This document shows positions 1 to 6,737 of a stretch of DNA of 12,532 bases, in pieces. Position 1 is the stretch's first letter. Every line of letters starts with the position of its first letter. The translations under genes were made by a program, and so were the position numbers. The notes under the pieces were generated by a model that was given only the letters and a program-made list of their open reading frames with translations, was not told the origin of the DNA and did no database searches. Source of the DNA: Atopobium sp. (lineage in GTDB: Bacteria; Actinomycetota; Coriobacteriia; Coriobacteriales; Atopobiaceae); assembly GCA_015258785.1 (NCBI GenBank), contig JABZHP010000035.1, positions 1 to 12,532 on the forward strand, read 5' to 3'.

Positions 1-315
1 AAATTACAGAGAGCCTTAAAGCAAATAGTCGTTGATGCCGGATTAGAGCCAAGCGATTTAAGACAAATGAAGCCTGTTCTTGTTAATACAGAAAGAATTT
101 TGAAACAAGCTGGCTTCGAGAAAGAATCAACGATTCGTGAGCTAGTTCAGAAAATACCCAATACATCAGACCCGATTGCTTTAGCTCGTTCACTTGGTGC
201 GTTTTCTCTCCAGTATTTACCTGACAAAATAACAATCGCGAAATTGACCATTCCTGTTCTTGATATTGAGATTCCTTTAGAAATTGATGTTAAGAAAGTG
301 TTTGGTGGCACATGA
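1..315 (+). CDS. Unrecognised protein, 3' end only (pilus-locus neighbour)
   Basis: The frame is open from the first base of the window to a TGA at 313-315, so this is the C-terminal 104 residues of a gene that starts upstream; the internal ATG at 67 is not a convincing start. The visible part is mostly helical and charged at first, then ends in alternating hydrophobic residues (ITIAKLTIPVLDIEIPLEID), which look like beta strands. I see no motif that names a family. Its stop overlaps the start of the TadE-like gene in an ATGA junction (312-315), so the two are probably co-transcribed and translationally coupled. By context it may be a Tad/Flp pilus accessory protein, but nothing in its own sequence proves this. 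Confidence 0.7.
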   Translation, partial: KLQRALKQIVVDAGLEPSDLRQMKPVLVNTERILKQAGFEKESTIRELVQKIPNTSDPIALARSLGAFSLQYLPDKITIAKLTIPVLDIEIPLEIDVKKVFGGT

Positions 316-770
316 GAACAATGAAATTTCTTTGTTGCCAGAAAGGGCAGATGTTTGTTGAGACTGCATTGGTACTTCCAGTTGTATTGGTAGTAGCTTT
401 AATTGCAATCAATCTATTTAAGTTTGCAGATATGTGCTCAAAGTTTGACCGTGTTGCGGCTGATCAAATTATTGCTCATGGAACTTCCTCTAGTCATTCT
501 GCAAATGAAAATGCTCCAGAAAACCTAGCTCAAAGAATAAGAACTGCTCTTAATTGCGATAACAATTGCGACATTGTTGTCTCATTGGAGGGAGAAAGTG
601 AGGGGATTGGGAACATGGTTTCTGTTTTTCCTAAATACCAAGTAACTCTTAAGTACAAGCCTTGGCCACATACCCTGCGTCTCCCTTTAGTGTCACTAGA
701 GTCTCCTCTATGTCTTACCCATACAACCTCAATTGTTGTTAGTCCCTACAAGTCGGGAGTTGTGATTTGA
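312..770 (+). CDS. TadE-like pseudopilin
   Basis: This 152-residue protein has the layout of TadE-family minor pseudopilins: a short positive N-terminus with two cysteines (C8, C9), then GQ at 12-13, a glutamate at 17 and a hydrophobic helix at about 19-40 (TALVLPVVLVVALIAINLF). The GQ-x3-E-x-A-x2-LP pattern is the usual TadE/TadG signature, with the glutamate near the processing site. The rest should lie outside the membrane; it contains four further cysteines after residue 90, so disulfides are possible. TadE proteins are processed by the prepilin peptidase and help assemble Flp/Tad pili. It starts in an ATGA overlap with the gene before it and ends 4 nt into the next gene. An ATG at 321 is an alternative start. 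Confidence 0.75.
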   Translation: MRTMKFLCCQKGQMFVETALVLPVVLVVALIAINLFKFADMCSKFDRVAADQIIAHGTSSSHSANENAPENLAQRIRTALNCDNNCDIVVSLEGESEGIGNMVSVFPKYQVTLKYKPWPHTLRLPLVSLESPLCLTHTTSIVVSPYKSGVVI

Positions 771-1288
771 AAATGAACGTACAGGTTTCGATAGAAGAAG
801 TCCCTAATTCAGAGCAAATTTTTGAATTGTTACAAGGAGGCTTCGAAAAGTTCGTCGGTCTTTTGGGTACCGAGATAACGGCTCCTCCAGTCTTACTTCT
901 AAGGTGCTCTTCAGTTCATACTTTTGGAATGACGTATCCGATTGATATCGCATTCGCAGACGATCACGGAGAAATTTTAAAAGTTCGGAGACGAGTACAT
1001 CCTAAACAAATCCATAGCTGCGCGGGTGCTTATTGCACATTTGAAAGACCATCAGTTGATGATTTCCCATGGTTTGAGGTTGGTCAGAAAGTGCTCATTC
1101 AAGAAATAAGTACTGAAGAAAGCAACGTTGAAAGAAGGAGTCGCTATGGCTATAGAAAACTACTCCGTCAAAATTTGCCCCAGATGCGGAGAAAAGTTAT
1201 TTCAGGACATGAGAATTTGTTACGGGTGCCTTCTAGACTTCAGCGGCCCAAGCTCGCTTGTATGCAATCTCGAAACATCAAGAAATAA
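767..1288 (+). CDS. DUF192 family protein with out-of-place C-terminal tail
   Basis: Residues about 35-115 match the DUF192 (COG1430) pattern, best seen in the block SVHTFGMTYPIDIAFADDHG, followed by a P...GA element and a final F-x-VGQKVLI strand. DUF192 proteins are small beta-rich domains of unknown function and are normally about 110-140 residues long. Here the domain is finished by about residue 112 (near 1100), yet the frame runs on for some 50 more residues to 1288. That tail is basic and low in structure, and it coincides exactly with the zinc-ribbon gene read in another frame. A TGA in a neighbouring frame at 1129-1131 would end the protein at a sensible length. Either this is a genuine 143-nt gene overlap or a single-base indel near 1125 has extended the protein. 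The start overlaps the TadE-like gene by 4 nt. Confidence 0.7.
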   Translation: MKMNVQVSIEEVPNSEQIFELLQGGFEKFVGLLGTEITAPPVLLLRCSSVHTFGMTYPIDIAFADDHGEILKVRRRVHPKQIHSCAGAYCTFERPSVDDFPWFEVGQKVLIQEISTEESNVERRSRYGYRKLLRQNLPQMRRKVISGHENLLRVPSRLQRPKLACMQSRNIKK

Positions 1289-1418
1289 AAGAATTGCTAA
1301 CCTTCCTCTTATAGAAACTGATGAGTATTTGCTTTCTGAGGAAGTAGGAGAGGAGTGGGATAAAGGACTGCCACCTGCTTTGTTTGAATTGGATAACTCA
1401 TATTCACCAGCAGATTAA
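1146..1418 (+). CDS. Small zinc-ribbon protein
   Basis: I chose the ATG at 1146 because AAGGAG lies at 1135-1140 with a 5-nt spacer; the in-frame TTG at 1128 has no comparable site. The 90-residue product has two knuckles close to its N-terminus, CPRC and CYGC (together CPRC-x10-CYGC), typical of a treble-clef or zinc-ribbon fold that binds one zinc. The remaining 60 residues are acidic and probably unstructured. No enzymatic motif is visible. It is the last gene of the pilus-type group and overlaps the DUF192 frame by 143 nt. Its strong ribosome site and conserved-looking cysteine pairs make it more likely real than the DUF192 tail. A role as an adaptor or regulator of the locus is a guess from position only. 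Confidence 0.75.
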   Translation: MAIENYSVKICPRCGEKLFQDMRICYGCLLDFSGPSSLVCNLETSRNKRIANLPLIETDEYLLSEEVGEEWDKGLPPALFELDNSYSPAD

Positions 1419-1473
1419 TTAGTACGTGGTATCCTTTTAGGAAGAGTTGCGAAAGTAACATAAAGGAGTTTTC

Positions 1474-3456
1474 ATGTATAAAGTTTCGCTTCGCTCTTCT
1501 AAAAAGAGCCAGTTTGTAAGGATTGCGCTTTGCGTAATGCTTTTGGCTGTTGCGTTTCTAATTGCACCAGCAAAAGCATTTGCACGTGACCTTTCAATAG
1601 ATACAGTAAATATTGATGCGACGGTTCAAAAGGACGGAACGTTGCATGTCGTAGAAACTCGTACATTCTATTTCAGAGGAAGCTTTCACGGCGTCTATTG
1701 GAATCTCCCAGTTGGAAAGAATAAATATAATGGGCAGAACGTTGAAGTAAACATTACTTCAGTTACCGTTCAGGATAAGCAGGGAACGCGTCAGCTTTAC
1801 AGCAAAGACTCAAATGGAAATGGTGCCAACTCAGATGAGTATTATGTTCCCACTCTATCAGGCAATATGTTGAACTTGAAGATTTATTCAGCACATGATG
1901 ATGAGTACGCACATATAACCATCGAGTATGACATTACTAATGTTGTAACAAACTGGTCTGACACTGCAGAGTTGTACTGGAAATTTGTATCTGATGGCTG
2001 GGATTCAGAGTCTCGTAATGTAACGGCTACTATCCATCTTCCTGTTCCTTCAGGACAGTCAATTGTGGCTGGAGATACAGTTCGTGCTTGGGGACATGGT
2101 CCGCTGGACGCAAATGTAGAAATTACTAACAATGCTGTTGTCTATAAGGTTCCTGGCGTGGGAACTGATGAGTTTGCGGAAGCTCGCATTACATTCCCAA
2201 CCGATTGGGTTTCTGGGCTAGCTCCTATTCAGCAGAATAAGCTGAGTAGCATCTTGTCTGAGGAACAAGCGTGGGCGGATGAAGCAAATCACAAGCGTGA
2301 AATTGCAAAAACTCAGGTAGCTCTTATTCTTTATGCACCATTAGTACTTGCAGCTATCACTATTGTTGCAGCTATCCTGCTACGCATTAAATACAAAAAG
2401 GTTATGACCCCTCAGTTTAATGACCTTTACTACAGAGATGTTCCATCTGATGATCACCCGGCAGTTCTTTCTATGCTTTACAACGGTGAGCTAATTAAGG
2501 GAGACGCTCTGACAGCAACCCTTATGCACCTTTCTGATTCAAAGTACATTAGCTTGAATAAGACAGTTAGTACAAACTTCCTTGGTATGGAGAAGTCTGA
2601 TTATTGTCTTACAAAGGTTCAAGACCTTTCAGAAAGCCAGCAGCCTTTCTACCCTGGCAGTTCACTGTCAAATAAGATTGATATCATGGCAATGAAGCTA
2701 ATCTTTGATAAGGCCGGAGAATCTGGAGTGGTAAATACTACTGTTACCATGAAACAAATTGGTAAGTATGCTTCATCACATCCAGAAGATTTTAATAAGG
2801 CATATGAGTCTTGGGAGAGCCCCATCAAGCTTAGCTATGCCGCTAAGTATGGAACAAATAAGATTCCATTCCACGGTAAGGGAATTCTTGGTGCTCTGAT
2901 TGCTGTCGATGTTCTTGTTGCCGCTGCTGCATTCATGATGGGTGTTATGGCTGATGTTTCATTTGCCAATCTACTACTACATCTGTTTATTCTTGTCATT
3001 GCCGGTCTTGTTGCACTTATAAACATTGGCTCTTTCGATTTGATGAATAGAGAGGGTGTTGAGACGCTTGCTAAGACTCGCGCATTAAGAAAGTGGCTTA
3101 CTGAGTTCACCAATCTGCACGAAGCAATTCCTACTGATGTCATTCTCTGGAATAGGCTTCTGGTTATGGCAGTTGCGCTTGGTGTTGCGGATAAGGTTAT
3201 CGAACAGCTGAAAGTTGCAATGCCAGAGATGCTCAAAGATCCTCAGTTTATGCCTGTTTATAGCTGGTATTACTATGGAAATGGCATGCGTACCAATGCA
3301 ATTGAGAGCGTAACTAAGAGCGTTACAGCTGCTCATTCCGTCTCAACTGCGGCACTTGCTTCTTCTAACTCAAGCTCCGGCGGCGGTTTTGGTGGTGGCT
3401 TTTCCGGAGGCGGCGGTGGCGGCTTCGGCGGTGGCGGCGGTGGCGGCGGTTTCTAA
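1474..3456 (+). CDS. DUF2207 membrane protein with glycine-rich C-terminus
   Basis: This is a 660-residue predicted membrane protein preceded by AAAGGAG and a short spacer before ATG. A signal peptide covers about 1-38, with likely cleavage after AFA. Residues about 39-255 form the extracytoplasmic DUF2207 domain, including a W-N-L-P element and a later Y-W-K-F motif. A transmembrane helix at about 281-302 is followed by a cytoplasmic stretch with VPSDDHPAVLSMLYNGELIK, typical of the family. Two more helices lie at about 470-520. The last 26 residues are almost only Gly and Phe, the usual ending of DUF2207 proteins. The function of the family is not established, although such proteins are common in Actinobacteria and Firmicutes. 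The gene is separated from the preceding one by 55 nt and closed by a strong terminator at 3507-3545. Confidence 0.88.
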   Translation: MYKVSLRSSKKSQFVRIALCVMLLAVAFLIAPAKAFARDLSIDTVNIDATVQKDGTLHVVETRTFYFRGSFHGVYWNLPVGKNKYNGQNVEVNITSVTVQDKQGTRQLYSKDSNGNGANSDEYYVPTLSGNMLNLKIYSAHDDEYAHITIEYDITNVVTNWSDTAELYWKFVSDGWDSESRNVTATIHLPVPSGQSIVAGDTVRAWGHGPLDANVEITNNAVVYKVPGVGTDEFAEARITFPTDWVSGLAPIQQNKLSSILSEEQAWADEANHKREIAKTQVALILYAPLVLAAITIVAAILLRIKYKKVMTPQFNDLYYRDVPSDDHPAVLSMLYNGELIKGDALTATLMHLSDSKYISLNKTVSTNFLGMEKSDYCLTKVQDLSESQQPFYPGSSLSNKIDIMAMKLIFDKAGESGVVNTTVTMKQIGKYASSHPEDFNKAYESWESPIKLSYAAKYGTNKIPFHGKGILGALIAVDVLVAAAAFMMGVMADVSFANLLLHLFILVIAGLVALINIGSFDLMNREGVETLAKTRALRKWLTEFTNLHEAIPTDVILWNRLLVMAVALGVADKVIEQLKVAMPEMLKDPQFMPVYSWYYYGNGMRTNAIESVTKSVTAAHSVSTAALASSNSSSGGGFGGGFSGGGGGGFGGGGGGGGF

Positions 3457-3506
3457 AGCCATAAACGCTTCAATAAACACCACAGGAAGCTACGTTTAAA
3501 GGTTTT

Positions 3507-3545
3507 AATTCTCCCCGTGAACTTATCGGGGAGAATTTCTTTTTT
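3507..3545 (+). terminator. Rho-independent terminator after the DUF2207 gene
   Basis: An 11-bp perfect stem (3507-3517 with 3527-3537, ending in CCCCG/CGGGG) closes a 9-nt loop and is followed by TCTTTTTT. It is a textbook intrinsic terminator placed 50 nt after the stop codon. Confidence 0.92.
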
Positions 3546-3549
3546 AAGA

Positions 3550-3572
3550 AAATATGCGATTTTGGCATATTT
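3550..3572. promoter_or_regulatory. Perfect inverted repeat, candidate Xre operator
   Basis: AAATATGC (3550-3557) and GCATATTT (3565-3572) are exact reverse complements separated by 7 bases. The site sits 26 bp upstream of the Xre start codon, so a bound dimer would cover the expected promoter. Xre regulators commonly bind such palindromes and control their own genes, but binding here is an inference. Confidence 0.5.
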
Positions 3573-3597
3573 GAGTTGATAGTTTTACGCTGCACTT

Positions 3598-3825
3598 ATG
3601 GAGCAGATATCTAACAGATTAGTGGGCCAGTGCCTTCGCGATTTGCGAAAGAAGCAACGTCTTACTCAAGAGGCGGTTGCTGAGCACCTTGCTGGAGATC
3701 AAGCATTCATATCAAAGGTTGAATCAGGTGAGCGTGGCGTTAAGCTCGGAGAAGTTTTTTCTTTTGCCGAAGCCTTAGGTATAGAAGCTTCCGAACTTAT
3801 CGAAGCGTTGCGTACGTATCGATAG
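3598..3825 (+). CDS. Small Xre-family HTH transcriptional regulator
   Basis: The whole 75-residue protein is one helix-turn-helix domain of the Cro/C1 type. The core runs from about residue 10 to 68 and includes LRKKQRLTQEAVAEHL, the recognition-helix segment DQAFISKVESGERG and the closing LGIEASELIEAL helices. There is no dimerisation or ligand domain. There is no clear Shine-Dalgarno sequence before ATG 3598, so the transcript may be leaderless or weakly translated; a GTG at 3622 would cut into the first helix and is less likely. A perfect inverted repeat at 3550-3572 immediately upstream is a natural target for autoregulation. It stands alone between a strong terminator and the decayed phage genes on the opposite strand. 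Whether it belongs to the host or to the phage remnant cannot be told from the sequence. Confidence 0.85.
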   Translation: MEQISNRLVGQCLRDLRKKQRLTQEAVAEHLAGDQAFISKVESGERGVKLGEVFSFAEALGIEASELIEALRTYR

Positions 3826-3858
3826 CTTTAGATAGCTTTTTAATGAAAGAACCCTATG

Positions 3859-3890
3859 AAAGATGTGCTTCTTAAAAGGGACGCATCTTT
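3859..3890. terminator. Hairpin between convergent genes, possible terminator
   Basis: AAAGATGTG (3859-3867) can pair with CGCATCTTT (3882-3890) to give 9 bp with one G-U pair and a 14-nt loop. It lies between the convergent Xre gene and the phage remnant. The T-tract is poor on both strands, so termination is only possible, not evident. Confidence 0.35.
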
Positions 3891-4230
3891 TATGAACTGC
3901 CTCCCATTTCTTGGACATAAGAAATGAGGGGCAGTTCAAACTCAACCTTACTCATGAGCTGAGCAAGCCTTTTCGGGTCAATCCAGGCATGCTCGTCTTC
4001 TGTGTGGTTGTTATCATATCCATAACCACGCAGTCAGACCAGACAAAGACAGCGTTATTGAGAATGTTGCCTTCAAGGATCGCATCTGCATTGACCCAGG
4101 TCCAGGCTTCAATAAGATCAGCCTCACCTGTCACCGCGACCTCACGGGCATAGCTCGTATTGAACTTATCACCGGTAAGTCCTGAGTGCAGAAGCGAGAA
4201 ACTCTTGGGAGTATGTGCGGTATCTAGCAT
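3890..4230 (-). pseudogene. Frameshifted phage-type small gene of unknown function
   Basis: On the minus strand an ATG at 4230-4228 opens a frame that reads sensibly for about 65 residues (for example the segment AREVAVTGEADLIEAWTWVN) and reaches a stop at 3954-3952. The last part of that frame is unlike protein. Shifting frame near 4030 gives a convincing continuation, GYDNNHTEDEHAWIDPKRLA and onward, to a stop at 3892-3890. I therefore read it as one gene of roughly 110 residues broken by a single frameshift. Its start overlaps the stop of the upstream DUF7768-like remnant by 7 nt, so the two were once coupled. I do not recognise the family; its position suggests a small phage early protein. 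Confidence 0.55.
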
Positions 4231-4611
4231 GATATGTCCTTTGTGGTTGTGCGACTAAAATAGCAAATTGGTTTTCCTATTGCGCGGGCATGTGCGATTT
4301 CATCTTTAATGCCTGGGCTTATGGTGTCTGCTACAACTCATAGCTTATCGGTGTGCTCAATAAGCCTTCGGTTGAACTTGGAGATCAGACTTCGGTCATG
4401 CTCGTTGAAAAAAACCAGTCAAAGTAAAGATGGGGTGCCACTGGTGTCACTTCATAAAATGCGCGCCACTTGGTAACTGCGCTGCCCTAATCTGGTTCAC
4501 GATAATGTTTCCCAAGTAGGGCGAGCAAACATACACACACCTACCTGGGACAGTAGCGTTAAAGCGCCCATGGTTGGGACTTGCATCTACAAGCTCAGTG
4601 AAACGAACAAC
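4224..4611 (-). pseudogene. Decayed DUF7768/DUF4406-like phage protein
   Basis: Reading the minus strand and following frame changes reconstructs one protein: VYVCSPYLGN, then AFYEVTPVAPHLYFDWFF, then the block around NEHDRSLISKFNRRL, and finally ISPGIKDEIAHARAIGKPIC. The SPYxGN start, the APHLYF block and the EIxHARxxGKP ending are the pattern of the small phage proteins labelled DUF7768 or DUF4406, which have a deoxyribosyltransferase-like fold of unclear role. Visible lesions are a frameshift at about 4475, a frameshift in a run of seven A/T at 4408-4414, and an in-frame TGA at 4340-4338 where the family pattern expects Trp. No start codon survives in the expected place near 4611. It sits directly downstream of the antirepressor remnant. 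Confidence 0.65.
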
Positions 4612-4618
4612 GGGTGGC

Positions 4619-5396
4619 TTATGCGTGAGCTGCCTCTTCGCGCTTGCATACAGGCAAAATGCCAAAGCGGTTTTTAAGTAAGTCGTAAATAAAGAGGTAC
4701 CCGTTTGAGTCCACTTGGTCAGAAGATGTGTGCCACCGAAGTCATCAAAGTAGGTTTCTGACCGGACATAGCCCTTTGCGGCATATGTCTGGAAAAGCTG
4801 CCATTGACTAGACTGCTTAAACTGTACGCCCACCTCGGCTAAAAGCTTATTGAGACGCTTAGCAGACAGTCCAAAGTCCTTCGCAATCTGCGTTACCGTC
4901 ATGAATAACTTGGATTTCAACACGATATCGTAATAGATGACTTTAGGCTTTGCCTCAGCGAGAAGTTGGCATGTGGCATTAAGCTCACGTTCTTGCTTGA
5001 CGTAGTTTTAAACAAGTTCAAGAAAAGCCTCGGGATTTTTGAGCATCTCTTCTACTGTTTGAGGCGCGGCATGCACGTCAATCTTTCTGATAGATGGCAG
5101 CACTATCTCTGTGACTCACGCTTCAAACTCCACCGCTGAGGGGAGCTTGGAGCTGAAGATAAGGCGATAGAGATCAGCTTCAGTAATAAAGCGAGCGTCT
5201 TGCACACCACCAAGCGTCTCAAGGAGATGGTAATTTGCTACCCCCTTATAATGGAGCTTAAGAGCATTGTTGGGTCTTTGTAGCCAAGAGCTTCTGCGAC
5301 GTCTTTACCACAGAAAAGGATTTCACCTCCATCACGCTCAATCGTGCGTACCTGCCCAAAGCTCGGGTGTTCGAAAAGCTGCAACGATGTACTCAT
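4619..5396 (-). pseudogene. Decayed phage antirepressor (Bro-N plus KilAC)
   Basis: An ATG at 5396-5394, with AAGGGG 7 nt upstream, begins a typical Bro-N domain (LFCGKDVAEALGYKD). A one-base loss near 5266-5271 shifts the frame; the domain continues with NYHLLETLGGVQDARFITEA and IFSSKLP. Two in-frame stops follow: TGA at 5118-5116, where Trp is expected, and TAA at 5010-5008, probably from CAA. The C-terminal KilAC part is then open (MTVTQIAKDFGLSAKRLNKL and GGTHLLTKWTQTG). A last frameshift near 4700 hides the usual ending YLFIYDLLKNRFGILPVC, which stops at 4621-4619. Intact proteins of this kind relieve phage repression during induction. With two stops and two shifts this copy cannot make the full protein; only the KilAC part could still be translated. 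Confidence 0.8.
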
Positions 5397-5431
5397 AGCA
5401 CTGCCCCTTCTGTCTCGGGTGGATTGATGGC

Positions 5432-5464
5432 AGAGAGGACACGCTATGAAAAAAAGTCCTCTCT
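5432..5464. repeat. 9-bp perfect inverted repeat upstream of the antirepressor remnant
   Basis: AGAGAGGAC (5432-5440) and GTCCTCTCT (5456-5464) pair perfectly around a 15-nt loop that contains a run of seven A. On the minus strand it precedes the antirepressor start by about 36 nt, so it may be a leader hairpin or a phage operator. No protein factor can be named. Confidence 0.45.
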
Positions 5465-5863
5465 ACTTGGGGCAGCCGATAGAGCGAGTGAGTTAACCTA
5501 GCAACCGCATATTTTTTTTTGCAAAGGCTCCCGTAAGCCCTGCCAGATAGCGCGCTGAGTACACGTGTTTGAGAAGAATTTTTACAAAGGTGCCTAATAC
5601 TGTAAACAGTTACTGCAAAGTGCTTCACGCACACTATCTAGCAAATATCAAGTACAAAACCACAGGTGGAGTGAACTGATTAGTAAAAAAACCTGCTGGA
5701 AAATGATCAGATCAAGATATGTATAGGAGTTGGATACTGTATTTAGGAAAGCTGCATACAGCTAGTTTGAGAAGTATAGGTGCAATATCGATTTATGATA
5801 TTACGCGAATTATGCAAATTTTATCTTTATCTAATCTAGATAGAAATAATTAGAAATTTACCG

Positions 5864-5900
5864 TTTACATATAAAACAATATCGGGTACATATTTACATA
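5864..5900 (+). repeat. Direct repeat TTTACATA x2 upstream of the RiPP-like operon
   Basis: Identical octamers lie at 5864-5871 and 5893-5900, 29 bp apart, close to three helical turns. Both lie upstream of or next to the -10 element, so they could be binding sites for an activator or repressor. In AT-rich DNA chance is a real alternative. Confidence 0.35.
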
Positions 5901-5913
5901 GAATATTTATAAT
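5885..5913 (+). promoter_or_regulatory. Candidate promoter of the RiPP-like operon
   Basis: TATAAT at 5908-5913 is a perfect -10 hexamer. The -35 at the proper distance (GGTACA, 5885-5890, 17-bp spacer) is weak, which would fit a promoter that needs an activator. Transcription would begin near 5920, leaving a leader of about 26 nt. TAGAAT at 5921-5926 is a second possible -10. Confidence 0.45.
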
Positions 5914-5945
5914 TTTTTGTTAGAATAAAATTCGAGGTGATGAAG

Positions 5946-6737
5946 ATGCAGGCTTATACATTTGAAGATTTGAAAAGTTTTGATTTTTCAATCAATCCTT
6001 TACTTTACCTTAGGGAAGAGAATAACGGTTATTATTCTCTAATTCCACCGAATATGATTAAAGATTTCACCATAATGAATCCGACTACTCATCAAATTTA
6101 TCAGCTACTAATAGAGGATAAAAATATAGAAGAGATTAAAAATATCTTTCTTTCAATATATGACATCAAATCGGAAGCCGAACTAGAAGCAGATATTGCT
6201 TCGACAATAAATAAACTAATCGATTTAAACATTATTCACTTAGATTATAGGTACCAGTCTGTAAATATAGGAGCAGGTTTTAAGCTGGTCAAGTTGTCTC
6301 CTAATGAAATTGGATGTTGTTACAATTTAAGTATTAGTAATAAAGACAATATAGTACTAAAATCGCCCATTGAAAAAGTAGATTTTAATAATCTTTTATA
6401 TCTGAGAGAAACGTTGTTTAGTAGAAGTTATACGTTTTATATAGTAAATAAGAATGACTCTGCTATTGGATATCTTGTTCTTAAACATAGTGAGCCAGGC
6501 AGAAAGTCTATGAACTTAATATCATGTAGCGTCCCAAGATTTGAATTGTGCCAAATATTTAAAAGTATTTTTAGAATCAATGATATAAATAATATCTTGT
6601 TTAATACAGACGCCGATAGCTTCAAATTGTTGCAGGCCAATTTTAAAAAGCCATTAAATAAATTGATTTTAAACGATGAACTAAATAAGAGCGATGTTAT
6701 CATCACTTGCATTTCTCGAGATGATTTTGATGAATAA
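5946..6737 (+). CDS. PqqD/RRE-domain protein with GNAT-like C-terminus (RiPP biosynthesis)
   Basis: I chose the ATG at 5946 because GAGGTGA at 5934-5940 lies 5 nt upstream; GTG 5937 and ATG 5940 fall in that site. The protein has 263 residues. Residues about 16-99 follow the PqqD pattern: a short strand pair (YSLIPPNMIKDFTIMN), then TTHQIYQLL, a helix with EEIKNIF, and a final helix pair ending INKLIDLNIIHL. PqqD-like RiPP recognition elements bind precursor leader peptides and present them to the modifying enzyme. Residues about 145-240 look like a degenerate GNAT fold (YIVNKNDSAIGYLVLKHSE and a later helix-rich end), so the protein may also acylate the peptide. That second assignment is tentative. 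It overlaps the radical SAM gene by 8 nt and is clearly AT-rich compared with the flanks. Confidence 0.72.
   Translation: MQAYTFEDLKSFDFSINPLLYLREENNGYYSLIPPNMIKDFTIMNPTTHQIYQLLIEDKNIEEIKNIFLSIYDIKSEAELEADIASTINKLIDLNIIHLDYRYQSVNIGAGFKLVKLSPNEIGCCYNLSISNKDNIVLKSPIEKVDFNNLLYLRETLFSRSYTFYIVNKNDSAIGYLVLKHSEPGRKSMNLISCSVPRFELCQIFKSIFRINDINNILFNTDADSFKLLQANFKKPLNKLILNDELNKSDVIITCISRDDFDE

Larger units (their letters stand above)
5397..5936. other. Intergenic stretch without a recognisable gene
   Basis: No frame on either strand reads as a plausible protein. A minus-strand frame at 5338-5634 is open, but it overlaps the antirepressor start in another frame and shows no family pattern. The stretch holds the hairpin at 5432-5464, a nine-T run at 5512-5520, a short dyad ACTGT-AA-ACAGT at 5599-5610 and a dyad AATATC/GATATT at 5784-5802. 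It becomes strongly AT-rich after about 5640, where the compositional change to the RiPP-like operon begins. The last 70 bases hold that operon's likely promoter. Confidence 0.6.

Noticed and set aside
4447..4923. 158-codon minus-strand frame as an intact gene
   Set aside because: It is the KilAC half of the broken antirepressor joined in a wrong frame to the first part of the DUF7768/DUF4406-like remnant; the join at about 4700 is a frameshift.
5338..5634. Minus-strand frame of 98 codons upstream of the antirepressor remnant
   Set aside because: Its last third is the antirepressor start in a wrong frame, and the rest shows no family pattern or ribosome site.
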